Shown here piece by piece: positions 6,978 through 15,957 of a stretch of 35,436 nt of DNA (its first letter is position 1; the number at the start of each line of letters is the position of its first letter). The position numbers and the translations under genes are program-made. The notes under the pieces were generated by a model, which saw only the letters and a program-made list of their open reading frames with translations, was not told the origin of the DNA and did not search any database. Source of the DNA: a bacterium (GTDB taxonomy: Bacteria; Bacillota; Bacilli; Lactobacillales; Streptococcaceae); contig CAJNCW010000011.1 in NCBI GenBank assembly GCA_905221345.1, positions 1 through 35,436 of the forward strand. The letters run 5' to 3'.

Positions 6978-7403
6978 ATGGTAGCAATCCAAGATTTACT
7001 GTATCAACTACGGTTGGCAGATCAGTCTATGACACAATTATTCGAACGCCAATTGGGGATTAGTCTGACTCGTTATCAAATCTTATGTTTCTTAATCGAT
7101 CAGTCACCGTGTAATCAAATAGCAGTTCAGGAGAGATTGAAGATTGATCAGGCTGCCTTGACACGGCACTTTAAAATTTTGGAAAAGGAAGGTTTGGTTA
7201 ATCGACGTCGGAATCCCGAAAACCAGAGGGAGGTTTTGGTGGAAGTGACAGACTTTGCGAGAGAACAACTAATAACCAACTCTCCTCAACAACATATAAA
7301 CGTAAAAAATCAGATGGAGAGTGTGCTTACAAAAGGAGAGCGAGAAGAGTTCAGTCGCTTGTTAGAAAAGTTGCTATCTGGTTTAGAAGAGATAGAAATT
7401 TAA
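6978..7403 (+). CDS. MarR family transcriptional regulator
   Basis: A 141-aa winged-helix regulator. The DNA-binding part lies at residues about 30-95: QIAVQERLKIDQAALTRHFK is the recognition helix region, and RRRNPENQREVLVEVT is the beta-wing with the usual basic and Arg/Glu pattern. N- and C-terminal helices would form the dimer interface. MarR proteins repress their own and neighbouring genes until they bind a small phenolic or oxidant ligand; the ligand here is unknown. ATG 6978 follows AAAGGAGAAAG. It is followed 10 nt later by a DUF1304 membrane protein, so the two form an operon behind the palindromic operators upstream. Confidence 0.92.
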   Translation: MVAIQDLLYQLRLADQSMTQLFERQLGISLTRYQILCFLIDQSPCNQIAVQERLKIDQAALTRHFKILEKEGLVNRRRNPENQREVLVEVTDFAREQLITNSPQQHINVKNQMESVLTKGEREEFSRLLEKLLSGLEEIEI

Positions 7404-7413
7404 GGAGAAGAAT

Positions 7414-7776
7414 ATGTCTATTTTTACAATTATTTTAGCAACTATTGTTGCTTTGGAGCATTTTTACATTTTTTATCTGGAAAGTGTGGCTACGCAATCA
7501 GACACTACTAGTCGAGTGTTTAATGTGGATAAGGAAGAACTGGCTCGTCCTTCAGTGAGTTCACTCTTCAAAAACCAAGGGATTTATAATGCTTTGATAG
7601 GTGTCTTTCTCTTGTATGGGATTTATTTTTCGCAAAGCTTGGAAATTGTGACCATCTTTGTTTTATTTGTGCTTGGTGCAGCAACCTACGGTTCTCTGAC
7701 AGCAGACAAGAAGATTCTTCTGAAGCAAGGTGGGCCTGCTATTTTGACTCTGCTGAGTATGTTGCTTTTGAAATAA
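7414..7776 (+). CDS. DUF1304 family small membrane protein
   Basis: A 120-aa protein with four hydrophobic segments (about residues 3-25, 55-72, 78-98 and 102-119). The pattern ALEHFYIFYLES followed by FKNQGIYNALIGVFL matches DUF1304, whose function is unknown. It is co-transcribed with the marR gene (10-nt gap, own AAGGAGAA ribosome site). MarR/DUF1304 pairing suggests it is a target of that repressor, perhaps in stress or small-molecule handling, but nothing in the sequence proves this. It ends at a strong bidirectional terminator. Confidence 0.85.
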   Translation: MSIFTIILATIVALEHFYIFYLESVATQSDTTSRVFNVDKEELARPSVSSLFKNQGIYNALIGVFLLYGIYFSQSLEIVTIFVLFVLGAATYGSLTADKKILLKQGGPAILTLLSMLLLK

Positions 7777-7777
7777 G

Positions 7778-7808
7778 AAAACCAGCGTTTTGAACGACGC
7801 TGGTTTTT
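7778..7808. terminator. Bidirectional terminator
   Basis: AAAACCAGCGT (7778-7788) / ACGCTGGTTTT (7797-7807) is a perfect 11-bp stem with an 8-nt loop. T-rich sequence follows on the plus strand and TTTTC on the minus strand, serving the DUF1304 gene and the converging DUF975 gene. Confidence 0.9.
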
Positions 7809-7816
7809 GTAGGTTC

Positions 7817-8674
7817 TTATCCATTTCGACGTTTGCGAGCTAGTAGGGCTCTGTAGAAGAAGATGTGATTGTTTTGGATATAGGGAAGGATTGAAAAACT
7901 AGCAATTCCAAAAGTAATCCAATTGAGGAAGTACCAAGGGAGTAGTTGTAGGTCGAGGACAAAGCGCTGGAATTTGTAACCCTTCATCAAGAAACGGCTA
8001 GTTTTAAGGATTTGGCTTGGTTTAGCTTGTCCTAAATCCAGAGTGTCGCAGAGGAGTAATTCTACCTGCGAGTAGGCATAATGTTGCGGTACGTAGAGGA
8101 GATTGCCCACAATCATCAAGATGAGACTCGCGAAAAAGTAGAGGCCAAAGGTCATAAGGAATTGCTCGGTTTCAACGGATGAGAGGTCTAATTTTGGAAA
8201 TTCAGGATGTAGGGCGACAAATCTCCGAGCCAAGAGATTGCTATAAAAGAGAAAATAAACGCCTACTAAGTTTGGAATGCTCCATAAAAAGAGGTAGAAA
8301 CGTTTGAGGAGCAGGGTTAGGAAGGTTTGCGAGAAGCGCTCTTCAGCAAAGAGGGCCAGGCTTGATTTTACGGAGAGTTCCGTATCAGGATCCTTGAGGA
8401 GTCTGAGTGTCGCAAAGGTAGCGCTTGCTAGAAAAATCGAGCTCAAAAAAGAAACCACTAGTGGGAAGAGATAGGCTTGGAGCACTTGTGCTAGCATGCT
8501 GAAAAAGGATTGCTCTAAAACACTTTCTTGGAGACGAGCCAAGGGGTTGAGAAAGCCTGATAAGATGACCAGTATGCTAGGTAAGAGATAGACGAGAAAG
8601 AGGCGGGGATTTTCAGCCTGAAATTGCCTAGTCTGTAGACGAATGGTTTTTAAATCAATTTTTGGGTATTTCAT
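7817..8674 (-). CDS. DUF975 family integral membrane protein
   Basis: A 285-aa protein starting MKYPKIDLKTIR with about six hydrophobic segments. The C-terminal block with SRFLMKGYKFQRFVLDL and GIASFSILPY is typical of DUF975, a membrane family of unknown function in Firmicutes. A longer open frame reaches 8806 but would overlap the divergent tgt start and its extra 44 residues are not family-like, so ATG 8674 is preferred. Upstream of this ATG there is no spaced Shine-Dalgarno; instead TGGTATAAT ends 7 nt before the A of ATG, predicting a leaderless mRNA. The gene is divergent from tgt, and the two promoters overlap between 8681 and 8724. Confidence 0.82.
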   Translation of the reverse strand: MKYPKIDLKTIRLQTRQFQAENPRLFLVYLLPSILVILSGFLNPLARLQESVLEQSFFSMLAQVLQAYLFPLVVSFLSSIFLASATFATLRLLKDPDTELSVKSSLALFAEERFSQTFLTLLLKRFYLFLWSIPNLVGVYFLFYSNLLARRFVALHPEFPKLDLSSVETEQFLMTFGLYFFASLILMIVGNLLYVPQHYAYSQVELLLCDTLDLGQAKPSQILKTSRFLMKGYKFQRFVLDLQLLPWYFLNWITFGIASFSILPYIQNNHIFFYRALLARKRRNG

Positions 8675-8680
8675 TCTTTC

Positions 8681-8689
8681 ATTATACCA
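8681..8689 (-). promoter_or_regulatory. Extended -10 for the DUF975 gene, leaderless spacing
   Basis: On the minus strand TGGTATAAT is followed by 6 nt (GAAAGA) and then ATG. The expected transcription start coincides with the start codon. Confidence 0.6.
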
Positions 8690-8695
8690 TAGTTC

Positions 8696-8724
8696 GTGAC
8701 AGTTCCTGGTTTTTTTGATAAAAT
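8696..8724 (+). promoter_or_regulatory. tgt promoter
   Basis: GTGACA (8696-8701), a 17-bp spacer, then TAAAAT (8719-8724) preceded by TGA (extended -10). The expected start near 8731 gives a leader of about 60 nt. Confidence 0.6.
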
Positions 8725-8736
8725 CATACAGTATGC

Positions 8737-8775
8737 CTTTGGGCACAAAGTATGAACTGGGACTGTCTTTCCCAG
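8737..8775 (+). promoter_or_regulatory. Two small hairpins in the tgt leader
   Basis: CTTTG-GGCA-CAAAG (8737-8750) and CTGGGA / TCCCAG (8757-8775, 7-nt loop) fill most of the predicted 5' leader. The second ends 3 nt before the GGAGGT ribosome site region. It does not match a preQ1 riboswitch that I recognise. It may only affect mRNA stability or translation. Confidence 0.4.
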
Positions 8776-8787
8776 CTTCGGAGGTAG

Positions 8788-9933
<1,146 letters not shown>

Positions 9934-9952
9934 AATGGAATTTATAGAAGCT

Positions 9953-9990
9953 AAAAATCCTACGTTTTCTCGTAGGATTTTTCTTCTTTT
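9953..9990 (+). terminator. Terminator after tgt
   Basis: AAAAATCCTACG / CGTAGGATTTTT is a 12-bp perfect stem with a 6-nt loop, then a T/C-rich tail. Confidence 0.9.
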
Positions 9991-9992
9991 TT

Positions 9993-10001
9993 TGATAGAA
10001 T
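9993..10001 (+). promoter_or_regulatory. Extended -10 of the acyltransferase gene
   Basis: TGATAGAAT lies 32 nt before the start codon. It overlaps the end of the tgt terminator T-tract. Confidence 0.55.
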
Positions 10002-10033
10002 AAAGTGTATAACGAAAGGGAGAATAGACTCGT

Positions 10034-11851
10034 ATGCGTATTAAATGGTTTTCCTTGATTAGGATTACAGGTTTACTTCTGGTGCTTCTGTACCACTTCT
10101 TTCAGACCATCTTTCCTGGAGGATTTTTCGGGGTAGATGTCTTTTTCACATTTTCGGGATTCTTGATTACCTCCCTCCTTTTAGAAGAGTTTGGAAAGAA
10201 AAGCCAGATTGATTTGCTGGGCTTTTTTAAGAGACGGTTTTACCGCATCGTGCCACCTGTGGTGCTGATGGTTTTGGTGACCATGCCTTTTACTTTTTTG
10301 GTTCGTCAAGACTATGTTGCTGGAATTGGTGGCCAGATAGCTGGAGTTCTTGGTTTTATGACCAACTTCTATGAGATGTTAACAGGGGGAAGTTATGAAT
10401 CCCAGTTCATTCCGCATCTTTTTGTACATAATTGGAGCTTGGCCGTTGAGGTTCACTACTATATCCTTTGGGGCTTAGCGGTTTGGTTCTTATCCAAACG
10501 CTCAAAATCTAGTAGCCAATTGAGAGGGATGGTCTTTCTCCTTTCTGCGGGAGCTTTCATCATTAGCTTTTTCTCCATGTTTATTGGTAGTCTAATGGCG
10601 AGTTCCTATTCATCTGTCTACTTTTCAAGTCTGACCCATGTCTATCCCTTCTTTTTAGGAAGCATTTTGGCGACGGTTGTGGGGGTTCGTCAGACGAGTG
10701 ATTTAGTCAAGCAGTTTGATCGGACGTGGAATCTTCGTCAGAATCTACTAGTATTTATTGCGGGGCTTTTGGTGTTAGTGCTCTTGACTTTCTTTGTCAA
10801 GTTCACCTACTTATTCGCTTATCTATTTGGCTTCTTGCTGGCAAGTTTAGCGGCAGTAACCATGATTTTTGCTGCGCGTGTCTTGCATGAGAAAACGCCT
10901 GAGATACAAGAACCTCGGATAATCACCTTTCTAGCGGATACCAGCTATGCGGTTTATCTTTTCCACTGGCCTTTTTATATTATCTTTTCTCAGTTGATGG
11001 GGAATCTGCCCGCTGTTATACTGACAATCATCTTTTCTTATTTCTTTGCTATCCTATCCTTCTATATTATTGAGCCGTTGATTGCTGGTAAGACCAATCC
11101 TTTAATACGGAAGATTAGTCGATTACCTCATATTAAACCAATTAGTGCTGCTGGTGCTGGCATTCTTACCTTGATTACCTTGATTATCATAGCTATGGCT
11201 CCTCAAGTTGGAGCTTTTGAAACAGACTTGATGGTCAATGGTTTTAAACAAGCCCAAACCAACCTGGATCAGATGAAGAAATTGACCGAGCAAGCAGAGG
11301 CTAGCCGACTTGGAATTTCGGAGGGAACAAGCCTAATAGGAGATTCGGTAGCCTTGCGTGCCAATACAGCCTTGCAAGAGGCGCTTCCTGAAGCAAATAT
11401 CAATGCCCAAGTTAGTCGTACAACCAAGCAAGCTAACGACATCATGCTCAACAATAGTCAGAACAAGGTTCTTCTAAAAACGGTTGCCATCGCAACGGGA
11501 GTAAACGGACCAGAGGGTTATAAAGATGACTTAGATACGATCGTTAAAAATCTCCCCAAAGGTCACCATCTGATTCTGGTAACACCTTATGAAGGTGACA
11601 AGAGCAAGGAAACTTACAAATCAGTTGAGCAGTATGCGACTTATGCGAGAGAATTAGCTGAAAAGAATCCATATGTGAGTATCGCTGACTGGAATAAGGT
11701 TGCTAAGGAACACCCTGAAATCTGGGCTGGAACCGACCAAGTCCACTTTGGAAATGATAGCAACATGATTGAAGAAGGTGCTAAACTTTACGCAGAGACG
11801 ATTGCAGCTGCTGTTAAGGCTGCTCAAGAATTGCCTGTGAAATCAAAATAA
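10034..11851 (+). CDS. OatA-like O-acyltransferase (acyltransferase-3 plus SGNH domain)
   Basis: A 605-aa membrane protein in two parts. Residues about 1-390 are an acyltransferase-3 domain with ten or so membrane segments; RITGLLLVLLYHFF supplies the conserved RxxA/G...H region and FFGVDVFFTFSGFLIT is the family signature. Residues about 420-600 are an extracellular SGNH hydrolase-like domain with LIGDSVALRAN (nucleophile Ser438) and DQVH (Asp568, His571). This layout is that of OatA/Adr peptidoglycan O-acetyltransferases, which move acetyl groups across the membrane onto MurNAc and give lysozyme resistance. The actual acceptor here (peptidoglycan or another wall polymer) is not shown. ATG 10034 has AAAGGGAG rather far upstream (about 12 nt), so translation may be weak. 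It is monocistronic. Confidence 0.85.
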   Translation: MRIKWFSLIRITGLLLVLLYHFFQTIFPGGFFGVDVFFTFSGFLITSLLLEEFGKKSQIDLLGFFKRRFYRIVPPVVLMVLVTMPFTFLVRQDYVAGIGGQIAGVLGFMTNFYEMLTGGSYESQFIPHLFVHNWSLAVEVHYYILWGLAVWFLSKRSKSSSQLRGMVFLLSAGAFIISFFSMFIGSLMASSYSSVYFSSLTHVYPFFLGSILATVVGVRQTSDLVKQFDRTWNLRQNLLVFIAGLLVLVLLTFFVKFTYLFAYLFGFLLASLAAVTMIFAARVLHEKTPEIQEPRIITFLADTSYAVYLFHWPFYIIFSQLMGNLPAVILTIIFSYFFAILSFYIIEPLIAGKTNPLIRKISRLPHIKPISAAGAGILTLITLIIIAMAPQVGAFETDLMVNGFKQAQTNLDQMKKLTEQAEASRLGISEGTSLIGDSVALRANTALQEALPEANINAQVSRTTKQANDIMLNNSQNKVLLKTVAIATGVNGPEGYKDDLDTIVKNLPKGHHLILVTPYEGDKSKETYKSVEQYATYARELAEKNPYVSIADWNKVAKEHPEIWAGTDQVHFGNDSNMIEEGAKLYAETIAAAVKAAQELPVKSK

Positions 11852-11855
11852 GATC

Positions 11856-11884
11856 AAAGAGTTGGAGAAATCCAGCTCTTTTAA
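11856..11884 (+). terminator. Terminator after the acyltransferase gene
   Basis: AAAGAGTTGGA / TCCAGCTCTTT with a GAAA tetraloop and one G-T pair, then TTT. Confidence 0.8.
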
Positions 11885-11900
11885 AATATCTCCAGAAAAT

Positions 11901-11912
11901 AGGTCTATACCA
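11901..11912. promoter_or_regulatory. Candidate NagR (GntR) operator upstream of nagA
   Basis: AGGTCTATACCA resembles the GGTCTAGACC-type dre operators bound by NagR/YvoA repressors in Firmicutes. It abuts the -35 box, where a repressor would block polymerase. The assignment rests on similarity recalled from the family. Confidence 0.55.
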
Positions 11913-11941
11913 TTTACAAATGAAAAAGAAAGGTTTATAAT
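11913..11941 (+). promoter_or_regulatory. nagA promoter
   Basis: TTTACA (11913-11918), exactly 17 bp, TATAAT (11936-11941). A strong sigma-A promoter giving a leader of about 43 nt. Confidence 0.8.
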
Positions 11942-11991
11942 GTAATTGACATAATAAATTCTAGAAACAATCTATCAAGGAGGTTATCATT

Positions 11992-13143
11992 ATGCCTAAT
12001 TATATTAAAGCGGATCAGTTTTTCTACCCACACGGAGTTCGTCGTGGCGGTTACTTGGAACTTGTGGATGGCAAGTTTGGAAAACATGTAGAACAGATTC
12101 CTGAAGGAGCTGAGGTGATTGACTATACAGGTTATAGCATTGCCCCAGGACTTGTAGATACTCACATTCATGGATTTGGTGGTGTGGATGTCATGGATAA
12201 TAACATCGAAGGAACACTTCATACCATGAGTGAAGGGCTCCTCAGCATGGGAGTAACGAGTTTCTTACCGACAACTTTGACCTCATCTTATGAGCAATTG
12301 CTCGCGGTAACAGAAAATATCGGTGCTCGTTATCAGGAAGCAAGTGGAGCCAAGATTCGTGGAATCTATTTTGAAGGGCCTTATTTCACAGAGAAATACA
12401 AAGGAGCCCAAAACCCTGCCTATATGAAAGACCCTCGTATGGATGAGTTTCGTGCTTGGCAAAAAGCAGCCAATGGCTTGCTCAATAAAATCGCCCTTGC
12501 GCCAGAACGCGAAGGTGTAGAAGACTTTGTTCGTACAATTACGGGTGAAGGAGTGACTGTTGCTCTTGGACACTCAAATGCGACATTTGATGAAGCTAAA
12601 AAAGCAGTCGATGCTGGAGCGAGTGTTTGGGTACATGCCTACAATGGAATGCGTGGGTTGACTCACCGTGAGCTCGGTATGGTGGGAGCCATGTATGAAT
12701 TGCCACATACTTACGCAGAATTGATTTGTGACGGTCACCACGTAGATCCAAAGGCCTGTGACATTTTGCTCAAACAAAAAGGAACTGAAAATATCGCCCT
12801 TATCACAGACTGTATGACAGCTGGTGGCTTGGAAGACGGTGACTACATGTTGGGAGAATTCCCGGTAGTGGTTGCCAATGGAACTGCACGCCTCAAATCG
12901 ACAGGCAACTTAGCGGGTTCTATTCTCAAACTCAAAGATGGTTTGAAGAATGTGGTCGAATGGGGCATTGCGAATCCGCATGAAGCAGTCATGATGGCCA
13001 GCCTCAACCCAGCAAAATCTGTTCACATTGACGATGTCTGTGGTCAAATCCGCGAGGGTTATGACGCTGACTTTATCGTACTAGATAAAGATTTGGAATT
13101 GGTAGCAACCTACCTAGATGGTGTGAAACGTTATCAAGCATAA
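11992..13143 (+). CDS. nagA: N-acetylglucosamine-6-phosphate deacetylase
   Basis: A 383-aa cytoplasmic amidohydrolase that removes the acetyl group from GlcNAc-6-P, giving GlcN-6-P and acetate for amino-sugar use and wall recycling. Family features: VDTHIHGFGGVD with metal-site His58 and His60, FEGPY, LGHSNATFDEA, HAYNGMRGLTHRE, ICDGHHVD and ALITDCMTAGG (catalytic Asp). Length is normal. ATG follows a full AAGGAGG. The promoter with a likely NagR site indicates induction by GlcNAc-6-P or GlcN-6-P. It is monocistronic, with a 13-bp terminator downstream. nagB is not in the window. Confidence 0.97.
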   Translation: MPNYIKADQFFYPHGVRRGGYLELVDGKFGKHVEQIPEGAEVIDYTGYSIAPGLVDTHIHGFGGVDVMDNNIEGTLHTMSEGLLSMGVTSFLPTTLTSSYEQLLAVTENIGARYQEASGAKIRGIYFEGPYFTEKYKGAQNPAYMKDPRMDEFRAWQKAANGLLNKIALAPEREGVEDFVRTITGEGVTVALGHSNATFDEAKKAVDAGASVWVHAYNGMRGLTHRELGMVGAMYELPHTYAELICDGHHVDPKACDILLKQKGTENIALITDCMTAGGLEDGDYMLGEFPVVVANGTARLKSTGNLAGSILKLKDGLKNVVEWGIANPHEAVMMASLNPAKSVHIDDVCGQIREGYDADFIVLDKDLELVATYLDGVKRYQA

Positions 13144-13146
13144 TAA

Positions 13147-13183
13147 AAAGCAGAGGCTGTGATGACTCAGCCTTTGCTTTTCT
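13147..13183 (+). terminator. Terminator after nagA
   Basis: AAAGCAGAGGCTG / CAGCCTTTGCTTT is a 13-bp stem with one G-T and an 8-nt loop, then TCT. Confidence 0.9.
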
Positions 13184-13260
13184 ATTCAGAGGTATCTTCA
13201 GAAAGCTAGAGGATTGTTCTATAATGAAGCAAAATCCTTTCATTGTTCTAGAAAATTCGT

Positions 13261-13266
13261 TATAAT
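13261..13266 (+). promoter_or_regulatory. -10 box of the DUF1033 gene
   Basis: TATAAT, 26 nt before the ATG. A second TATAAT at 13220-13225 could be an alternative. No convincing -35 for either. Confidence 0.5.
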
Positions 13267-13291
13267 ATACGGTACAAAGGAAGTAGTGAAA

Positions 13292-13657
13292 ATGTATCGT
13301 GTTATAGAAATGTATGGGGACTATGAACCGTGGTGGTTCATAGAAGGTTGGGAAAAAGATGTCATTATGAGTCGCTCTTTTAACAAGTACTATGATGCTC
13401 TAAAATATTATAAATTATGCTGGTTTGAGCTGGAAAAGAAGAATCCTCTTTATAAGAGTCGGAGTGATTTGATGACTATTTTTTGGGATCCTGCTGACCA
13501 ACGCTGGTGTGATGAGTGCGATGAGTATTTGCAGCAGTACCATTCTTTGGCACTTTTACAGGATGAGCAAGTCATCCCCGATGAAAAGCTACGTCCAGGC
13601 TACGAAAAGCAAACAGGTCAAGAAAAACACCGTTCTTGCCGCATGAAATGGAGATAA
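13292..13657 (+). CDS. DUF1033 family protein
   Basis: A 121-aa acidic cytoplasmic protein starting MYRVIEMYGDYEPWWFIEGW. The aromatic-rich N-terminus and the block WDPADQRWCDECDEY are typical of DUF1033, found in streptococci and lactococci beside comGA. Function unknown. ATG 13292 is chosen over an in-frame codon at 13214 because AAAGGAAG lies just upstream and the N-terminal extension lies across the promoter. A hairpin terminator separates it from comGA, so it is not part of the competence operon despite its conserved position. Confidence 0.8.
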   Translation: MYRVIEMYGDYEPWWFIEGWEKDVIMSRSFNKYYDALKYYKLCWFELEKKNPLYKSRSDLMTIFWDPADQRWCDECDEYLQQYHSLALLQDEQVIPDEKLRPGYEKQTGQEKHRSCRMKWR

Positions 13658-13690
13658 AAAAGTAACTTTTTAAGTTGCTTTTTATTTTTT
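13657..13690 (+). terminator. Terminator between the DUF1033 gene and comGA
   Basis: AAAAGTAACTT / AAGTTGCTTTT with a 3-nt loop and one G-T pair, then TTATTTTTT. Confidence 0.8.
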
Positions 13691-13698
13691 CCAATTTT

Positions 13699-13706
13699 TT
13701 CGAATA
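13699..13706 (+). promoter_or_regulatory. cin-box (ComX/SigX promoter) of comG
   Basis: TTCGAATA differs at one position from the streptococcal cin-box TACGAATA and occupies the -10 position, preceded by a T-rich stretch and 20 nt before the comGA start. This is the promoter type read by the competence sigma factor SigX. Confidence 0.85.
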
Positions 13707-13726
13707 GTATAGGTGAGGAGGTAAGT

Positions 13727-14668
13727 ATGGTTCAAGAAATCGCACAAGAGATCATTCGTTCGGCTAGGAAGAAAGGTGCACAAGACATTTATTTTGTTCC
13801 TAAATTAGATGCGTATGAACTCCATATGAGAGTGGGAGACGAAAGATGTAAAATCGGTTGTTATGATTTCGAAAAATTTGCTGCTGTGATTAGTCATTTT
13901 AAGTTTGTAGCGGGTATGAATGTCGGAGAAAAACGCCGCAGTCAGCTGGGTTCTTGTGATTATCAGTATGACGAAAAGGTTTCTTCACTGCGTTTGTCCA
14001 CCGTGGGAGATTATCGGGGACATGAGAGTTTGGTCATTCGTTTGTTACACGATGAGGAGCAGGATCTGCATTTCTGGTTTCAGGATATTGGAGAACTGGG
14101 CAAGCAGTACAGGCAAAGAGGACTCTATCTATTTGCAGGTCCAGTCGGAAGTGGCAAGACGACGCTGATGCATGAATTAGCTAAGTCTCTGTTTAAGGGA
14201 CAACAAGTCATGTCCATCGAAGATCCGGTAGAAATCAAACAAGAGGATATGCTACAGTTGCAGTTGAATGAGGCAATCGGACTGACCTATGAAAATCTGA
14301 TTAAACTGTCTCTCCGTCATCGTCCTGACCTTTTGATTATCGGAGAAATTCGGGACAGTGAGACGGCGCGTGCAGTTGTCAGAGCCAGTTTGACAGGGGC
14401 AACAGTCTTTTCAACCATTCATGCCAAGAGTATCCGAGGTGTGTATGAACGCCTTCTGGAGTTGGGTGTGACGGAGGAGGAACTAGCAGTTGTCCTGCAA
14501 GGCGTCTGCTACCAGAGATTAATCGGGGGAGGAGGAATCGTTGACTTTGCAAACCAAGACTATCAAGAACACCAGCCAATCAGCTGGAATGCGCAGATTG
14601 ACCAGCTTCTTAAAGATGGACATATCACAAGTCTTCAGGCTGAAACGGAAAAAATTAGCTACAGCTAA
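13727..14668 (+). CDS. comGA: Competence pilus assembly ATPase
   Basis: A 313-aa GspE/PilB-type secretion ATPase (pneumococcal CglA), cytoplasmic and peripheral to the membrane, which powers assembly of the type IV-like transformation pilus. The Walker A motif GPVGSGKTT covers residues 138-146 with Lys144; SIEDPVE is the Asp box, DLLIIGEIRD the Walker B, and STIHAKS the His box. Shorter than full GspE because it lacks the long N-terminal domain, as usual for ComGA. ATG 13727 follows GAGGAGGT and the cin-box. First gene of the seven-gene comG operon; it overlaps comGB by 53 nt. Confidence 0.96.
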   Translation: MVQEIAQEIIRSARKKGAQDIYFVPKLDAYELHMRVGDERCKIGCYDFEKFAAVISHFKFVAGMNVGEKRRSQLGSCDYQYDEKVSSLRLSTVGDYRGHESLVIRLLHDEEQDLHFWFQDIGELGKQYRQRGLYLFAGPVGSGKTTLMHELAKSLFKGQQVMSIEDPVEIKQEDMLQLQLNEAIGLTYENLIKLSLRHRPDLLIIGEIRDSETARAVVRASLTGATVFSTIHAKSIRGVYERLLELGVTEEELAVVLQGVCYQRLIGGGGIVDFANQDYQEHQPISWNAQIDQLLKDGHITSLQAETEKISYS

Positions 14669-15632
14669 GCAGAAGAAAATCATCACCTTGTTTAACAACC
14701 TCTTCTCCAGTGGCTTTCATTTGGTGGAAATTATTTCTTTCTTGGGCAGAAGTGCCTTGCTGGAAAAGGACTATGTGGCCCAGATGCACCAGGGCTTGTC
14801 TCAGGGGAAATCTTTCTCAGAAATGATGAACAGCTTGGGCTTTTCAAGTGCTATTGTGACCCAATTATCCCTAGCTGAGGTGCATGGGAATCTTCATCTG
14901 AGTTTGGGAAAGATAGAAGAATATCTGGATAATTTAGCCAAGGTCAAGAAAAAGTTAATCGAAGTGGCGACTTATCCTTTGATTTTGCTGGGATTTCTTC
15001 TGCTAATCATGCTGGGGTTGAGAAACTATCTACTCCCCCAACTGGACAGTAGCAATATCGCCACCCAAATCATCGGCAATCTGCCACAAATTTTTCTGGG
15101 ACTAGTGCTGGTTTGCTCTCTATCTTTACTTTTAGCTCTCACTTTTTACAAAAGAAGTTCCAAGATGCGGGTTTTCTCGATGTTAGCACGGATTCCCTTT
15201 CTAGGAATCTTTGTCCAGACCTATCTGACAGCCTATTATGCGCGTGAATGGGGCAATATGATTTCGCAGGGAATGGAGCTGACGCAGATTTTTCAGATCA
15301 TGCAGGAACAAGGTTCCCAGCTTTTTAAAGAAATCGGTCAAGATCTAGCTCAAACCCTGCAAAATGGTCAGGAATTTTCTCAGACTATAGCGACTTATCC
15401 ATTCTTTAAGAGGGAGTTGAGTCTCATCATCGAGTATGGAGAAGTCAAATCCAAGCTGGGGAGTGAGTTGGAAATCTATGCAGAAAAGACTTGGGAAGCC
15501 TTTTTTACCCGAGTCAACCGCACCATGAACTTAGTACAGCCACTGGTTTTTATCTTTGTGGCCCTGATTATCGTTTTACTTTATGCGGCAATGCTCATGC
15601 CCATGTATCAAAATATGGAGGTAAATTTTTAA
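14616..15632 (+). CDS. comGB: Competence pilus membrane platform protein
   Basis: A 338-aa GspF/PilC-type inner-membrane protein (CglB) that forms the platform for pilus assembly with ComGA. It has a cytoplasmic GspF domain with ITLFNNLFSSGFHLVEI, hydrophobic segments near residues 125-150, 165-190 and 305-330, and a repeated second GspF domain. ATG 14616 (MDISQVFRLKRKK) is chosen because this matches the family start; a longer in-frame start at 14541 would add 25 residues read entirely inside comGA. It overlaps the comGA end by 53 nt, indicating translational coupling. Confidence 0.93.
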   Translation: MDISQVFRLKRKKLATAKQKKIITLFNNLFSSGFHLVEIISFLGRSALLEKDYVAQMHQGLSQGKSFSEMMNSLGFSSAIVTQLSLAEVHGNLHLSLGKIEEYLDNLAKVKKKLIEVATYPLILLGFLLLIMLGLRNYLLPQLDSSNIATQIIGNLPQIFLGLVLVCSLSLLLALTFYKRSSKMRVFSMLARIPFLGIFVQTYLTAYYAREWGNMISQGMELTQIFQIMQEQGSQLFKEIGQDLAQTLQNGQEFSQTIATYPFFKRELSLIIEYGEVKSKLGSELEIYAEKTWEAFFTRVNRTMNLVQPLVFIFVALIIVLLYAAMLMPMYQNMEVNF

Positions 15633-15633
15633 A

Positions 15634-15957
15634 ATGAAAAAACTCATGACAAATTTGAAAAAAGCCAAGGCGAAAGCCTTTACTCTCGTGGAAATGTTGG
15701 TGGTCCTTTTAATCATCAGCGTTCTTCTCTTGCTCTTTGTGCCCAATTTAACCAAGCAAAAGGATGCCGTAGATGACAAAGGAAAAGCTGCTGTTGTTAA
15801 GGTGGTGGAAAGTCAGGCAGAACTCTATAGTCTGGATAAGAATGAAGATGCGAGTCTAAGTAAATTACAGACGGACGGTCGTATCACAGCTGAGCAAGCT
15901 AAGGCTTATAAAGAATACCATGCAAAACAAAAAACAAGTCAAACTGTTGCGGATTAA
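15634..15957 (+). CDS. comGC: Major competence pilin
   Basis: A 107-aa prepilin (CglC), the main subunit of the transformation pilus. A 15-residue basic leader ends AKAKA; prepilin peptidase should cut between Ala15 and Phe16, leaving FTLVEMLVV with the key Glu at +5 and a hydrophobic helix. The C-terminal part is a small pseudopilin head without a cysteine pair. The ribosome site GGAGGT lies inside the end of comGB and the genes are 1 nt apart. Confidence 0.95.
   Translation: MKKLMTNLKKAKAKAFTLVEMLVVLLIISVLLLLFVPNLTKQKDAVDDKGKAAVVKVVESQAELYSLDKNEDASLSKLQTDGRITAEQAKAYKEYHAKQKTSQTVAD

Noticed and set aside
14541..14615. Longer start for comGB
   Set aside because: The added 25 residues are read wholly within comGA, and the family starts at MDISQVF.
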